A stretch of 64,000 bases of DNA from Clostridium massiliamazoniense (GTDB taxonomy: Bacteria > Bacillota > Clostridia > Clostridiales > Clostridiaceae): assembly GCF_001403635.1 (NCBI RefSeq), contig NZ_LN879468.1, positions 1,628,501 through 1,692,500 on the forward strand. The letters are read 5' to 3'. The notes under the pieces are model-generated. The model made no database searches. It was given only the letters and a program-made list of their open reading frames with translations, and was not told the DNA's origin. Shown here in pieces: positions 33,757-44,411 of the stretch; positions within the stretch are counted from its first letter, which is position 1, and each line of letters opens with the position of its first letter. Made by a program: the position numbers and the translations under genes.

Positions 33757-35154
33757 TTAAAGCTTTTTCCATCTTACTCCTTGTGGAGTATCTTCAAGAA
33801 CGATGCCTCTTGCTTTTAAATCATCTCTTATTTTATCCGCCATAGCAAAATCTCTATTTTTTCTAGCTTCTTGTCTTTGTCTAATAAGCTCTTCTATTTC
33901 ATCTTCTAAACTAACTTTGGTTGATTTTTGAATTATACCGAGTGGAGCTCCAAGTTCTCTTATTAAACTCAAAGCACCATTTAGTACTTCTTTTGATGAC
34001 TCTGCATTTAAGTTTGAATTTATATCTTTAGCTAAATCAAACATAGCTGTTATAGCGTCAGCTGTATTAAAGTCATCATCCATTTTTTCTATATACTTTT
34101 CTTTATGTTTATTTAAACTCTTTAAGAATTCTGCTTCTGCTTCAGTCATAGTCTCTACAGTTGTTTCATCTAATAGATTTTCTATATTACTTACGCAGTT
34201 ATATAATCTTTCTACTGAAGCTTTAGCTGAATCTAATAATTCCATACTAAAGTTAACAGGCTGTCTGTAATGGGCTGAAAGCATTAAAAATCTTATAACA
34301 TCAACATCATACTTTTCTAATATTTCTCTTGCTGTAAAGAAGTTGCTTAATGATTTGGACATTTTTTGATTATTAACATTTACAAAAGCTGAATGCATCC
34401 AATAGTTAGCGAATTGTTTTCCTGTTAAAGCCTCACTTTGAGCCACTTCATTTTCATGATGTGGGAAAGCTAAATCAGCTCCACCAGCATGAATGTCTAT
34501 TGTTTCACCAAGTAACTTTTTAGCCATGCATGAGCATTCAATATGCCATCCAGGTCTTCCCATTCCCCATGGACTTTTCCAAGCAGGTTCTCCTGGCTTT
34601 TGAGATTTCCAAATTGCAAAATCAAGAGGGTCATTTTTTCTCTCATCAACCTTAATTCTTGCGCCTGATTGTAAATCTTCTATGTTTTGGCCTGAAAGTT
34701 TTCCATAATTTTCGAACTTTTTAGTAGAGAAATACACATCCCCATTAACTTCATAGGCATATCCCTTATCTACAAGCCCATTAACGAAATCAATAATTTC
34801 TTCTATATATTCTGTAGCTCTTGGATTAGTTGATGCTCTTTCTATATTTAAAGCATCTGCATCTTTATAATATTCACTAATATATCTATCACCAAGTTCT
34901 TTTACAGTGCAACCTTCTTCATTAGCCTTATTTATCATTTTATCATCTATGTCAGTAAAGTTTTGAATGAATGTTACTTTGTATCCTCTGTATTCTAAAT
35001 ATCTTCTTATTGTATCAAAAGCAATAAAAGTTCTTCCATTCCCTATATGAAAGTAATTGTATACTGTTGGTCCACAAACATACATTTTAACTTCTCCTGG
35101 AGTTATAGGTTTGAACTCCTCCTTTTGTCTTGTAAGAGTATTATATATTTTCAT
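33757..35154 (-). CDS. cysS: Cysteinyl-tRNA synthetase
   Basis: Class I synthetase, 465 residues. HIGH-type motif FHIGNGRT near residue 35, KMSKS motif ([10 protein letters not shown]) and zinc ligands (CGPTVY, CSCMAKK, HHENE). Shorter N-terminus than some, but standard for Clostridia. Confidence 0.97.
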   Translation of the reverse strand: MKIYNTLTRQKEEFKPITPGEVKMYVCGPTVYNYFHIGNGRTFIAFDTIRRYLEYRGYKVTFIQNFTDIDDKMINKANEEGCTVKELGDRYISEYYKDADALNIERASTNPRATEYIEEIIDFVNGLVDKGYAYEVNGDVYFSTKKFENYGKLSGQNIEDLQSGARIKVDERKNDPLDFAIWKSQKPGEPAWKSPWGMGRPGWHIECSCMAKKLLGETIDIHAGGADLAFPHHENEVAQSEALTGKQFANYWMHSAFVNVNNQKMSKSLSNFFTAREILEKYDVDVIRFLMLSAHYRQPVNFSMELLDSAKASVERLYNCVSNIENLLDETTVETMTEAEAEFLKSLNKHKEKYIEKMDDDFNTADAITAMFDLAKDINSNLNAESSKEVLNGALSLIRELGAPLGIIQKSTKVSLEDEIEELIRQRQEARKNRDFAMADKIRDDLKARGIVLEDTPQGVRWKKL

Positions 35155-35188
35155 ATTTAAACCTCCTTATATTTTTATAACTTTAACT

Positions 35189-35210
35189 AGGAGGATTAAA
35201 AAATCCTCCT
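35189..35210 (-). other. Hairpin between proS and cysS
   Basis: AGGAGGATT/AATCCTCCT stem. The arm contains an AGGAGG but no start codon follows. No T-run on the minus strand, so not a clear terminator. Confidence 0.45.
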
Positions 35211-35266
35211 AATTCTATACTGTTTTGTTATTATACATCATTTAAATTAATAACTAAATAACTTTT

Positions 35267-36967
35267 TTATTTTCTATATTCTGATTCTACTTTATTATAA
35301 ACATCTTCTATTGAAAGTGTTTCCACTTCTGAGTTACTTCTTAATTTAAATTCAACTTCGCCCTCTGATACTTTTTTACCAACAGTTATTCTCATTGGAA
35401 CTCCCATTAAGTCAGCATCTTTAAATTTAACTCCAGCTCTTTCATTTCTATCATCTAATAGTACATCAAGTTTCATAGCTTTTAATTTATTGTATATTTC
35501 TTCAGCTACTTTCATTTGTTCCTCATTTTTTGAGTTTGCTGGTATTACAACAACATGATATGGAGCTACTTCCATTGGCCATATTATACCATTTTCATCA
35601 TTATGTTGTTCTATTATTGATGCTAAAGTTCTTGTTACTCCTATTCCATAACAACCCATTAAGAATGGCTTTGATTTTCCATCTTCATCTATAAATGTTG
35701 CTCCCATTGATTCTGAGTACTTAGTTCCTAATTTAAATATATGACCAACTTCTGTTCCTCTTGATATAGTAACTGTTCCTCCACAATGTGGACATTTTTC
35801 TCCTTCAGTTATGTTTCTATAATCCCCTACTGTACCTTCAAAGTCTCTTCCAAAGTTAACATTTTTATAGTGGAATCCATCTTCATTAGCACCTACAACT
35901 ATATTAAATGCTTTAGCTACTTCTTCATCAATTAATAAAGTACATTCTTTCATTCCTACAGGACCTAATGAACCGAATCCAGCATTGAAAATTGCTCTAA
36001 CTTCTGCTTCACTAGCCATTTCTAAATCTGTAGTTGCATTAACAGCATTACTTACCTTTACTTCATTTATTTCTCTATCTCCTCTTACTACTACAACTAC
36101 AAGTTTATCATCATCATATCTGAAGACTATAGTTTTAGCAGTTTTCTTTGGAGAAACTCCAAGTAATTTAACAACATCTTCTATAGTTTTTTCATTTGGT
36201 GTTTCTATTTTTTCAAGAGGTAATAATTCTTCTTTCTCAGCTATTTCTGCTGTTGATTCTGCCTTTTCTATATTAGCTGCATAATCACAAGATGTACAGA
36301 ATACTATATCATCTTCTCCAACTTCTGATTTAACCATAAATTCAGCAGAATTTGATCCTCCTATAGCACCAGAGTCAGCTTCTACACATTTAGCATCTAA
36401 ACCACATCTATTAAATATGTTTACATAAGCATCATGCATTTTATCATAAGCTACATCTAAACCTTCTTGATTAGTATCAAAGCTGTATGCATCTTTCATT
36501 ATAAATTCTCTTGATCTCATTACTCCAAATCTTGGTCTTCTCTCATCTCTGTACTTAGTTTGAATTTGGTATAAGTTTAATGGAACTTGTTTATATGACT
36601 TTATAGTTGTTCTTACTATATCAGTGAACACCTCTTCATGTGTTGGTCCTAAACAGAATTCTCTGCTATTTCTATCAGTTACTCTGAACATTTCTTGTCC
36701 GTAAGCATCCCATCTTCCTGATTCTTTCCAAAGTTCTGATGGTATAACAGCTGAACATAAAAGTTCTTGTGCTCCTGCATTATCCATTTCTTCTCTTATT
36801 ATATCTTCAACCTTTTTAAGAGCTTTAAGTCCCATTGGCATATAGTTATATACTCCTGCTGCCATTTTCTTCATAAGACCTGCTCTTAACATTAACTTAT
36901 GACTTTCTATTTCGGCTTCAGCTGGAACTTCTCTTAAAGTTGCTATAATCATATTAGACATTTTCAT
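35267..36967 (-). CDS. proS: Prolyl-tRNA synthetase (bacterial type)
   Basis: Class II synthetase, 566 residues, starting [19 protein letters not shown] with AGGAGG nine bases upstream. An earlier in-frame ATG overlaps that site. Class II motif 2 [16 protein letters not shown] and motif 3 GIGVTRTL are present, and the YbaK-like editing insertion lies at about 225-400. Controlled by the T-box upstream. Confidence 0.96.
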   Translation of the reverse strand: MKMSNMIIATLREVPAEAEIESHKLMLRAGLMKKMAAGVYNYMPMGLKALKKVEDIIREEMDNAGAQELLCSAVIPSELWKESGRWDAYGQEMFRVTDRNSREFCLGPTHEEVFTDIVRTTIKSYKQVPLNLYQIQTKYRDERRPRFGVMRSREFIMKDAYSFDTNQEGLDVAYDKMHDAYVNIFNRCGLDAKCVEADSGAIGGSNSAEFMVKSEVGEDDIVFCTSCDYAANIEKAESTAEIAEKEELLPLEKIETPNEKTIEDVVKLLGVSPKKTAKTIVFRYDDDKLVVVVVRGDREINEVKVSNAVNATTDLEMASEAEVRAIFNAGFGSLGPVGMKECTLLIDEEVAKAFNIVVGANEDGFHYKNVNFGRDFEGTVGDYRNITEGEKCPHCGGTVTISRGTEVGHIFKLGTKYSESMGATFIDEDGKSKPFLMGCYGIGVTRTLASIIEQHNDENGIIWPMEVAPYHVVVIPANSKNEEQMKVAEEIYNKLKAMKLDVLLDDRNERAGVKFKDADLMGVPMRITVGKKVSEGEVEFKLRSNSEVETLSIEDVYNKVESEYRK

Positions 36968-37020
36968 ATTAGTTTTCCTCCTCATCATTTAAAATGAAAT
37001 TAATTCTTAATTCAAATAAT

Positions 37021-37236
37021 AAAATAAAAAACTCGCCCTAAATATATTAGGGCGAGTGTATATCGCGGTACCACCTAAATTTGTACTCTAATTCATGATA
37101 ACGGTATAAAACCGATAGTTTTCTATAGCTCCGAAGTAGGTTCAAAACTTGTAAAAAATCTCTCAACCTAGGATTTTATCTCTGTATATGGCGTTTCTAC
37201 TAATCTTCATCATTGCTTATTATTTACTTTTAACTT
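37021..37236 (-). ncRNA. T-box riboswitch (tRNA-Pro) of proS
   Basis: Conserved T-box motif AGGTGGTACCGCG at 37064-37076, followed by an intrinsic terminator (ACTCGCCCTAA/TTAGGGCGAGT plus T-run, 37021-37057). The likely specifier is CCT (proline) at 37138-37140 inside GAACCTAC. Uncharged tRNA-Pro should stabilise the antiterminator and turn proS on. Confidence 0.95.
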
Positions 37237-37242
37237 TTTTAT

Positions 37243-37271
37243 ATTATATATGTTTACATTGTTCATGTCAA
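37243..37271 (-). promoter_or_regulatory. SigA-type promoter of the proS T-box transcript
   Basis: Minus strand TTGACA (37266-37271), 17-bp spacer, TATAAT (37243-37248): full consensus. Confidence 0.92.
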
Positions 37272-37292
37272 TAATTCAATGTCAATCTAATT

Positions 37293-37964
37293 TTATAATA
37301 ACGCTTTAACTAAAATTAAATCTTCCTTTGTTGTAACTTTTATATTTTCATAGGATCCTTCATAAATATAAACCTCATTACCATATGTTTCAACTACCAT
37401 AGTATCATCTGTTACTTCTATGTTATTCTCTTTTATTTTGTTATGACATTCCTTTATTAGAGAATATTTAAAACATTGTGGTGTTTGAACTGCAACAAGA
37501 TTACTTCTTACTAAAGTTTCCTTTGATATTCTTTCACTATTAATTACTTTTATAGTATCCTTAGGCATTACCCCAGGTGCTGCTGCTGAATATAGTTTAG
37601 CATAAGAAATACCCTTTTCTATAATTTCTTTACTTACTAACGGTCTAGCTCCATCATGTATTAAAACAATATTACAATTTTCAATAGATTGTAAGGCATT
37701 ATATACAGAATCTTGTCTTTCTTTTCCACCTTCAACTATCATTGAAATATTTAAATCATACTTACCTAAAATTTCTTTATTGAAATAATCAATTTCATCT
37801 TTAGGCAATACTACTATTATTTCATCTATTAGTTCTGATTTTTGAAAAGCTTCTATAGTATAACAAATTATAGGTTTGCCATTTACAGTAAGAAATTGCT
37901 TACTTATATCAGCTCCCATTCTTTTGCCCTTACCTCCAGCTAATATAATTGCTATATTTTTCAT
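37293..37964 (-). CDS. ispD: 2-C-methyl-D-erythritol 4-phosphate cytidylyltransferase
   Basis: MEP isoprenoid pathway enzyme, 223 residues. N-terminal nucleotide-binding AGGKGKRMGADISKQF and the HDGARPLV segment are diagnostic. Starts three bases after the upstream PIN/TRAM gene. Confidence 0.93.
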   Translation of the reverse strand: MKNIAIILAGGKGKRMGADISKQFLTVNGKPIICYTIEAFQKSELIDEIIVVLPKDEIDYFNKEILGKYDLNISMIVEGGKERQDSVYNALQSIENCNIVLIHDGARPLVSKEIIEKGISYAKLYSAAAPGVMPKDTIKVINSERISKETLVRSNLVAVQTPQCFKYSLIKECHNKIKENNIEVTDDTMVVETYGNEVYIYEGSYENIKVTTKEDLILVKALL

Positions 37965-37967
37965 CTA

Positions 37968-39080
37968 TTAATCCTTCTTTTTCGCAAATATCATTCTTCC
38001 AGCAGCAGTTTGTAAAACTGATGTTACATCTACTACTATGGTTTCACCCATGTATTTTTTTCCGCCTTCTACTACTATCATAGTTCCATCATCTAAATAT
38101 GCAACCCCTTGACCTGATTCTTTACCATCTTTAACTATTGTTATAGTCATTTCTTCTCCTGGTAAAACTACAGGCTTAATAGCATTGGCTAATTCATTTA
38201 TATTTAATACAGGTACACCTTGAACTTCTGCTACCTTATTTAAATTGTAATCATTAGTAAGTACCTTTCCACCTAACTTTTGTGCAAGTTTTAATAACTT
38301 ACTATCAACTTCATTTATTTCTGGGAAATCTCCTTCCCATATTTCAACTTCCATATCTAATTCTTTTTGAATTTTATTAAGTATATCTAATCCTCTTCTC
38401 CCTCTTATTCTTTTAAGAGAATCTGAACAATCTGAAACATGTCTTAATTCATCTAGTACAAAACTAGGTATTACAAGAGTTCCTTCTATAAATCCAGTTT
38501 TACAAAGATCAAATATTCTTCCATCTATTATTACTGATGTATCTAAAACTTTAGATAGCTTTCCTTTTGTTGTTTTTGTCTTTTTCTCTTTTGATGTAGT
38601 CTTTTTAAAGTTTTGAAAAAATGTTATTATTTCATCTTTTCTTTTAACTGATATATCTACACCTATTATAACAGCAACTAAGTTAGCTACTAAATAAATA
38701 ATTGGCGCTATTATTGAACCTATTGTTTGACTTAATCCATTTAACAAACTAGTTATCGGTAATACTATTATTGTAGCTATTATTAGTCCTATAAATGCTC
38801 CTGCTGCCCCGAATATAATTTCACTTCCACTTAATCGCCCTATACTTTTTTCTATTGAGTCAATTAACTTTTTTAAAGCTCTATAACAAAATGGGGATAT
38901 AATAAAAAATATGATTCCAAAAATTAAAGAAAGTATGATATAAGAAATTACCTTTATAAAACTATTGTTTGTATAATCATTATGAACAAAATAACTACTT
39001 CTTAACATTAGCTCTGACATCGCTGCTCCTAGTAGCAACCCTACTAACGTAAGAATTCCTCTAAAAATTTTCTTTGTCAA
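37968..39080 (-). CDS. Membrane-anchored PIN/TRAM-domain protein (YacL family)
   Basis: Four N-terminal membrane segments (about 8-150), a PIN nuclease-like domain (VLDTSVIIDGRIFD and VLTNDYNLNKVA) and a C-terminal TRAM domain. 370 residues from a TTG start, chosen because GGAGGTG lies seven bases upstream and the earlier GTG overlaps it. PIN acidic residues are retained, suggesting RNase activity. Target unknown. Adjacent to ispD as in Bacillus. Confidence 0.85.
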   Translation of the reverse strand: MTKKIFRGILTLVGLLLGAAMSELMLRSSYFVHNDYTNNSFIKVISYIILSLIFGIIFFIISPFCYRALKKLIDSIEKSIGRLSGSEIIFGAAGAFIGLIIATIIVLPITSLLNGLSQTIGSIIAPIIYLVANLVAVIIGVDISVKRKDEIITFFQNFKKTTSKEKKTKTTKGKLSKVLDTSVIIDGRIFDLCKTGFIEGTLVIPSFVLDELRHVSDCSDSLKRIRGRRGLDILNKIQKELDMEVEIWEGDFPEINEVDSKLLKLAQKLGGKVLTNDYNLNKVAEVQGVPVLNINELANAIKPVVLPGEEMTITIVKDGKESGQGVAYLDDGTMIVVEGGKKYMGETIVVDVTSVLQTAAGRMIFAKKKD

Positions 39081-39359
39081 ATTTACCACCTCCTACTTAT
39101 TTAATTATTTTCATGAACTATATATAATAAAAAATTGTTTAAGGATATTTCTTAAAATCAATTATATCATAACAAAACTGTTAAAAGATATATATTTAAT
39201 TACGCTTTTATTAAATTTATCAAATTATATTAAGAAATTTTAATAAATACCCCCTATTAATTACGAAAAAATTGTTTTATATTATATTAAAACTATATTA
39301 GTAAATTTACTACAGAAGAATTTGTACATATTCTATATTGATAAGGAGTGAATATTATA

Positions 39360-39755
39360 ATGAAAGATATTATTTTTGATGATTTTCAAAATTCTGTTAA
39401 CAATTCTCTTTTAAGACATAAAAGCATATTAGATATTTTAAGTAAATATCAAGATTCTCAATCAAGGACAACTAGGGCAATTTGCAAAGCTGTTACCAAT
39501 TGTGGTTGTATTGAAATTAATGCTTTTAAACAAAACATTGATGGTTTAGAAGATCTAGAATCACTAAATAGTTCTCTTAACTCTCATATTAATGGTTCCC
39601 TTTGTCACAATTGCAGAGAAATAATAGAACAAGAGATAGGCAATAATATTTTTTATTTAACTTCTCTTTGTAATAGTCTCGATATAAATATTTTTGACAT
39701 AATGCTTAAAGAATATGAAAAAATGCAGACCTTAGGTAAATTTAGTTTCAGATAA
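39360..39755 (+). CDS. Small Cys-containing protein of unknown function, converging on disA
   Basis: 131 residues from an ATG with AAGGAG eleven bases upstream. A GTG twelve bases earlier overlaps the ribosome-binding site. Mostly helical by eye, with KAVTNCGCIEINAF and LCHNC Cys pairs that could bind metal or Fe-S. It faces disA across a shared terminator. I recall similar proteins near disA in other clostridia but cannot name a function. Confidence 0.75.
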   Translation: MKDIIFDDFQNSVNNSLLRHKSILDILSKYQDSQSRTTRAICKAVTNCGCIEINAFKQNIDGLEDLESLNSSLNSHINGSLCHNCREIIEQEIGNNIFYLTSLCNSLDINIFDIMLKEYEKMQTLGKFSFR

Positions 39756-39773
39756 ATTTCAAATAAAAAAAAT

Positions 39774-39823
39774 AAAAGGTGCCTTAATGTGTCAACTTAG
39801 TTTTTCACTTTAAAACACCTTTT
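39774..39823. terminator. Bidirectional terminator shared by the Cys protein gene and disA
   Basis: AAAAGGTG/CACCTTTT outer stem with an imperfect inner stem, T-rich on both strands. Confidence 0.85.
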
Positions 39824-39832
39824 ATTCTTATT

Positions 39833-40897
39833 TTACAAGTTTTTATTTAATGAAACTTGTTCTTGTATTCTTCTTAACCCATTTCTTATCGCTCTAGCTC
39901 TAGCCTCACCAATTCCTTCTACCTTATCTAACTCTTCAGTTGAAGCTTCCAATATATCTTTAAAACTCTTAAAATGCATCACTAAATTTTCTATTACTGT
40001 AGAAGGGATTCTTGGTACCTTATTAGTTATTCTATATCCTCTAGGGGATATAAGTGTATCAATAAGTGATTTACCTACATATCCTAAACTTTTAGCAATT
40101 TGTTCTAAATCTATTAATTCCTCTGAAGTATATTTTTGAATTTCTTTATATATACTTTCATAATTTAAATTTTCTGCACAGTAATCTCTTATTAAGAGAA
40201 TTCCATCTTGTTCTACACACTTAACTAACTCATTAAGCTGCATTGAAATAAGTCTTCCCTCATTACCTAGTTCTATTATATATCCCTCTATTTCTTCTAC
40301 TATTCTCATAACCATCTCTGTTCTTTGAATAGCTGTACACACATCAAATAATGTAGCTAAATCTTGAAATTCCAATATATTCAAATTATTTATCACTCTA
40401 TCAAGAACTGCTATATATCTTTCAAGGGTTTGAACTGCTTGATTGGCTTTCCCTAAAACTATACTACTTTCTCTTAAAACATATTTTATATCGCCTTTAT
40501 ATATTGAAATTATATTTCTTCTCTGAGATATAGCTATAGCTACTGAAGATGTTTGTTTTGCAACTCTTTGAGCTGTTCTATGCCTGGTTCCAGTTTCATA
40601 AGTTGGAATATTGGAATCAGGCATAAGTTGGGTATTCGCATATAATATTCTTTTTAAATCTGAACTTATTACTATAGCTCCATCCATTTTAGCTAATTCA
40701 TATATATATGCTGGAGAATAATCAGAGTTTATTGCAAATCCTCCATCAACAAGCTTCAACACTTCATCTTTATCACTTAACACTATTAATCCACCAGTTT
40801 TAGCCCTTAATATGTTATCAACCCCCTCTCTTAAGGGAGTTCCTGGACTTAAAACTCTCAACATGCTCCTAAGTTCATTATTGTTCTCTATTCTCAT
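39833..40897 (-). CDS. disA: DNA integrity scanning protein DisA, diadenylate cyclase
   Basis: Makes c-di-AMP and scans DNA for branched structures. 354 residues. DAC domain with DGA (72-74) and GTRHRTA (103-109), long helical spine, C-terminal helix-hairpin-helix DNA-binding domain ([19 protein letters not shown]). Sixteen bases after radA. Confidence 0.97.
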   Translation of the reverse strand: MRIENNNELRSMLRVLSPGTPLREGVDNILRAKTGGLIVLSDKDEVLKLVDGGFAINSDYSPAYIYELAKMDGAIVISSDLKRILYANTQLMPDSNIPTYETGTRHRTAQRVAKQTSSVAIAISQRRNIISIYKGDIKYVLRESSIVLGKANQAVQTLERYIAVLDRVINNLNILEFQDLATLFDVCTAIQRTEMVMRIVEEIEGYIIELGNEGRLISMQLNELVKCVEQDGILLIRDYCAENLNYESIYKEIQKYTSEELIDLEQIAKSLGYVGKSLIDTLISPRGYRITNKVPRIPSTVIENLVMHFKSFKDILEASTEELDKVEGIGEARARAIRNGLRRIQEQVSLNKNL

Positions 40898-40912
40898 ACA
40901 CTCACCTATCCA

Positions 40913-42283
40913 TTAAAATATCTTTCCTATCGCTTCTTTTAAAGTACTAACTCCAATAATTTTTAATTTACTATCCTTTAATTTATCAATATTTCTATAA
41001 GGCACTACTGCATACATAAATCCCATTTTTTCTGCTTCGTTTATTATCCTATCACAATTTGAAACTGGTCTTATTTCTCCAGTTAATCCAACCTCTCCTA
41101 CTACTATTAATTTTTCTAATTTAGAAATTTTACCTCTATTAGATGAAAATAAGGATAAGGCAATACCTAAATCCCCAGTAGTTCCCTTTATGTCTAATCC
41201 ACCTACTGCATTTAGATATACATCTGAACTATAAAAATGTACTTTTATCTTTTTTTCTAACACAGCTAAAATTAAACTCATCCTAGAATTATCTACTCCT
41301 ATAGCTGTTCTTCTCGGCATTGGAGATTTTGTTTCACTGACTAAGGACTGTATTTCAACCAATATAGGTCTAGTCCCTTCCATTATTCCTATGACAACAG
41401 ATCCTTCTTGCCCAAAAGTTGTATCTTCTAAAAACATTCTTGATGGATCATATATAGGCTTTAATCCATCTTCCGCCATTTCAAAAACACCTATTTCAGA
41501 TGTAGTTCCAAATCTATTTTTCATTGTTCTTAATATTCTAAAATCTTCGGTTCTTTCTCCTTCAAAGGATAAAACCGTATCTACCATATGTTCAAGAACT
41601 CTTGGCCCAGCTAATTCACCTTGTTTAGTAACATGAGCTACTATAAATAGAGGAATATTTTTTCCCTTTGCTATTCTCATAAGTGTATTAGAACATTCTT
41701 TAACTTGAGAAACACTACCTGGGGCTGAACTTATACTTTCCCTATATATAGTTTGAATAGAATCTATTATTACAAATTTAGGTTCTAACTCATCTATGTA
41801 AGCCTCTACCACATCTAAATTTGTTTCTGATACTATGTATAATTCTTCTGCTTTTACACCTAATCTATCGCCTCTAATTTTTATCTGTTCTTCTGATTCT
41901 TCACCTGATATATATAAAACCTTCCCATAATTTTTACAAATATTATTAGCTGCCTGAAGCAATAAAGTTGATTTTCCTATACCCGGTGCACCTGAAATAA
42001 GAGTTAAAGATCCTCTTACGAGCCCTCCTCCAAGAACTCTATTAAGTTCACTTATATCTGTATTATATCTTTCCTTCTCTCCTGACTTTATTTCCCCTAG
42101 CTTCTTTATGGAACTTATTTTTTTATCTATATCAACTAATGCCTTCACTTTACTTGCAGGCACTTCTTCTTTTACTTCTTCAACCATAGTATTCCATTTA
42201 CCGCATCCTGGACATCTTCCCATCCACTTAGGTGATGAATATCCACATTCCTGACAATAAAACATACTCTTTATCTTTGCCAT
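40913..42283 (-). CDS. radA: DNA repair protein RadA
   Basis: RecA-like branch-migration helicase, 456 residues. N-terminal four-Cys zinc finger (CQECG, CPGCG), Walker A GAPGIGKST at about 94-102, the RadA KNRFG motif and a C-terminal Lon-protease-like domain. Upstream partner of disA. Confidence 0.96.
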   Translation of the reverse strand: MAKIKSMFYCQECGYSSPKWMGRCPGCGKWNTMVEEVKEEVPASKVKALVDIDKKISSIKKLGEIKSGEKERYNTDISELNRVLGGGLVRGSLTLISGAPGIGKSTLLLQAANNICKNYGKVLYISGEESEEQIKIRGDRLGVKAEELYIVSETNLDVVEAYIDELEPKFVIIDSIQTIYRESISSAPGSVSQVKECSNTLMRIAKGKNIPLFIVAHVTKQGELAGPRVLEHMVDTVLSFEGERTEDFRILRTMKNRFGTTSEIGVFEMAEDGLKPIYDPSRMFLEDTTFGQEGSVVIGIMEGTRPILVEIQSLVSETKSPMPRRTAIGVDNSRMSLILAVLEKKIKVHFYSSDVYLNAVGGLDIKGTTGDLGIALSLFSSNRGKISKLEKLIVVGEVGLTGEIRPVSNCDRIINEAEKMGFMYAVVPYRNIDKLKDSKLKIIGVSTLKEAIGKIF

Positions 42284-42309
42284 TAAATCAACTCCAAAAT
42301 TATTTTCTC

Positions 42310-42430
42310 TAATAACTAGTTCTTGTATTACTCCAATATTCTATAAACTAGAGCCAAACACAACTCTCTACATAACTTCCACTAAAATTCAAATGAAGTT
42401 TTAACTCTATCTGAATTAAGTTTCAATTTA
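42310..42430 (+). repeat. Dispersed intergenic repeat, copy A
   Basis: Runs from ATAACTAGTTCTTGTATTAC through TTCTATAAACTAGAG and ATAACTTCCACTAAAATTC to CTCTATCTGAATTAAGT. Closely alignable with copy B and recognisably with copies C-F. Confidence 0.8.
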
Positions 42431-42609
42431 TCTGGTAACAAACTATTTAATAAGAATTGCACTTATTTATATATTATTTCAAATTTATAAAAACTTATCA
42501 TTATAATATTCAATGAAGTTTCTACTTTTTTTTACATAAATCAAATTATCATCTATAAGTAACTATAATTAAAATACAAAATAAATATTCATTTAGCTTA
42601 TTTATCCCA

Positions 42610-42730
42610 TATTAGTATCTATAAGATTTCAATCTTCTATAAACTGAAGGCAAAGAAATACACCCTCTAGATAACTTCCAATAAAATTCAAATAAAGTTC
42701 TGACTCTAACTGAATTAAACTTTAGTTTAT
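42610..42730 (+). repeat. Dispersed intergenic repeat, copy B
   Basis: TTAGTATCTATAAGATT, TTCTATAAACTGAAGG, AGATAACTTCCAATAAAATTC, GACTCTAACTGAATTAAAC in the same order and spacing as copy A. Confidence 0.8.
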
Positions 42731-42848
42731 GGAACATATTTATATATTTATTATATAATATTTTATTACATTAAAAACAGTAATTTCTATATTATAAAAA
42801 TAAAAATATATCTTTTCTTATAACTTAAGAGAAAATATATCTTTACAT

Positions 42849-42899
42849 AAAAAAATCAAATTGTATAAACATAAATTTGATGCCTATAACAATTTGATT
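42849..42899 (-). terminator. Terminator of nagB
   Basis: AATCAAATTGT/ACAATTTGATT stem with about 23-nt loop, followed on the minus strand by TTTTTAT. Confidence 0.88.
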
Positions 42900-42907
42900 C
42901 TCTTCTA

Positions 42908-43639
42908 TTACTTATTTAATTTTGAGGCAGCTGCCTCATCTACTATTATTGTTACATCTCTATGCATTTGAAGCATTGATGCTGGTACTTCTGTAGTTAT
43001 TTTTCCATTCATTAATTTTTCAACTACATCAGCTTTTCCTTCGCCATTTGCTATAACTAATATTTTCTTAGCTTGCATTATTCCACCAAGTCCCATTGTT
43101 ATAGCTGTCTTTGGTACTTCATCCATTGAATCAAAAAATCTTGCATTAGCTTCTATTGTACTTTGAGTTAATTTAGTTTCATGACTTCCAACTGTTAAGA
43201 AAGTATCTGGTTCGTTGAATGCAACATGTCCATTACTTCCTAAACCTAATAATTGAAGGTCTATTCCACCTAATTCCCTAATTCTTGCATCATAAGACTT
43301 ACACTCTGCTTCTACATCCAATGCTTGTCCATTTGGTACAAAAGTTTTAGCTTTATCAATATTTATATGATTAAATAAATTACTATTCATAAAATATCTA
43401 TAGCTTTGATTATGCTCACCTGATAATCCAATATATTCATCTAAATTTACTGTTGTAGCTTTTGAGAAATCTACTTCTTTATTATCACACATTCTTATTA
43501 ATTCTTTATACATTCCAACTGGAGTTCCACCTGTAGCTAATCCTAAAATAATTTCTGGCTTTTTCTTAACCTCTTCAGCCATGAATTCAGCTGCTAATTT
43601 ACTCATTTCTTCGTAATTTTTTGCTACTATTAATTTCAT
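42908..43639 (-). CDS. nagB: Glucosamine-6-phosphate deaminase
   Basis: Converts glucosamine-6-P to fructose-6-P and ammonia. 243 residues with GLATGGTPVGMY, NLDEYIGL and GLGSNGHVAFNEP active-site blocks. Its ATG overlaps the nagR stop by four bases (ATGA). Amino-sugar use fits a mucin-degrading clostridium. Confidence 0.95.
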   Translation of the reverse strand: MKLIVAKNYEEMSKLAAEFMAEEVKKKPEIILGLATGGTPVGMYKELIRMCDNKEVDFSKATTVNLDEYIGLSGEHNQSYRYFMNSNLFNHINIDKAKTFVPNGQALDVEAECKSYDARIRELGGIDLQLLGLGSNGHVAFNEPDTFLTVGSHETKLTQSTIEANARFFDSMDEVPKTAITMGLGGIMQAKKILVIANGEGKADVVEKLMNGKITTEVPASMLQMHRDVTIIVDEAAASKLNK

Positions 43640-44358
43640 TTTATTTTCCCCTCTCTTTTTGAAATATTTACTTCTAACACATATTTATCTGACCTGTATA
43701 TTGCTTTTTCAACAAATATTAATACTCCTTCATTACTATAAACTCTATTATCACTTTGTAATAAAGGAATTTCTGAATTAACTTTAAATATTTTTCTTAA
43801 ATTCTCATCCATTAAAACTGACTTAATACTTGATTCTGAATAATCAACTTTATAATTAAGACTTTCTAATAATGTAAATAAAGATCCCTCAACTTGTGAT
43901 TTAGTAATATCCCCACAATATTCATAAGGTATATAAACCTCTTCATTAGCTATTACCACACCATCAACAACTCTATTTCTATTAATTCTATAGAGCTTTG
44001 ATTGAGGAAATACACCATCTAATTCTTCAGGCGTATCAACAATACCAAATTCAATAACTTCATTTTTTAAAGACTTACCTGACTTTGATATTATTTCAGA
44101 GAAGCTCATCATATCCTTTTGAGTTACTTTTGGTTCACAAACAAAGGTTCCCTTTCCTTTTTCTCTAAGTAGAATTCCTTCTTGTACTAATTCTCCTAAA
44201 GCTTGCCTTACAGTCATTCTACTAACACCATAAGCTTCAGACAATTCTCTTTCACTCGCTATACATTGCCCAACCTTCCATTCACTATTATTTATTTTTT
44301 CTAAAATTATTTGTTTAATTTGATAATACGCTGGAATAGGACTATTTTTATCTATCAT
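43636..44358 (-). CDS. nagR: GntR/HutC-family regulator, NagR-like
   Basis: 240 residues: winged helix-turn-helix (about 1-75, with SERELSEAYGVSRMTVRQALGELV) and UTRA effector domain. Overlaps nagB, so it most likely senses an amino-sugar phosphate and represses this operon through the palindrome over its promoter. Confidence 0.88.
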   Translation of the reverse strand: MIDKNSPIPAYYQIKQIILEKINNSEWKVGQCIASERELSEAYGVSRMTVRQALGELVQEGILLREKGKGTFVCEPKVTQKDMMSFSEIISKSGKSLKNEVIEFGIVDTPEELDGVFPQSKLYRINRNRVVDGVVIANEEVYIPYEYCGDITKSQVEGSLFTLLESLNYKVDYSESSIKSVLMDENLRKIFKVNSEIPLLQSDNRVYSNEGVLIFVEKAIYRSDKYVLEVNISKREGKIK

Positions 44359-44377
44359 GAACTTTCCTCCTAATAAA

Positions 44378-44411
44378 ATTATACTTTATTTATCTATACA
44401 TGTCTAGACCA
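44378..44411 (-). promoter_or_regulatory. nagR-nagB promoter with NagR-type operator
   Basis: Minus strand TAGACA (44401-44406), 17-bp spacer, TATAAT (44378-44383). The -35 box lies inside TGGTCTAGACA (44401-44411), a close match to the GntR/NagR site pattern TGGTnTAGACCA. Confidence 0.78.

Larger units (their letters stand above)
42284..42848. other. Gene-free stretch with two copies of the dispersed repeat
   Basis: AT-rich DNA between radA and the nagB terminator. No ORF with a ribosome-binding site. Holds repeat copies at 42310-42430 and 42610-42730, about 300 bp apart in the same orientation. Confidence 0.8.

Noticed and set aside
35189-35210. AGGAGGATT hairpin as a terminator of proS
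   Set aside because: No T-run on the transcribed side; may still be a processing site.
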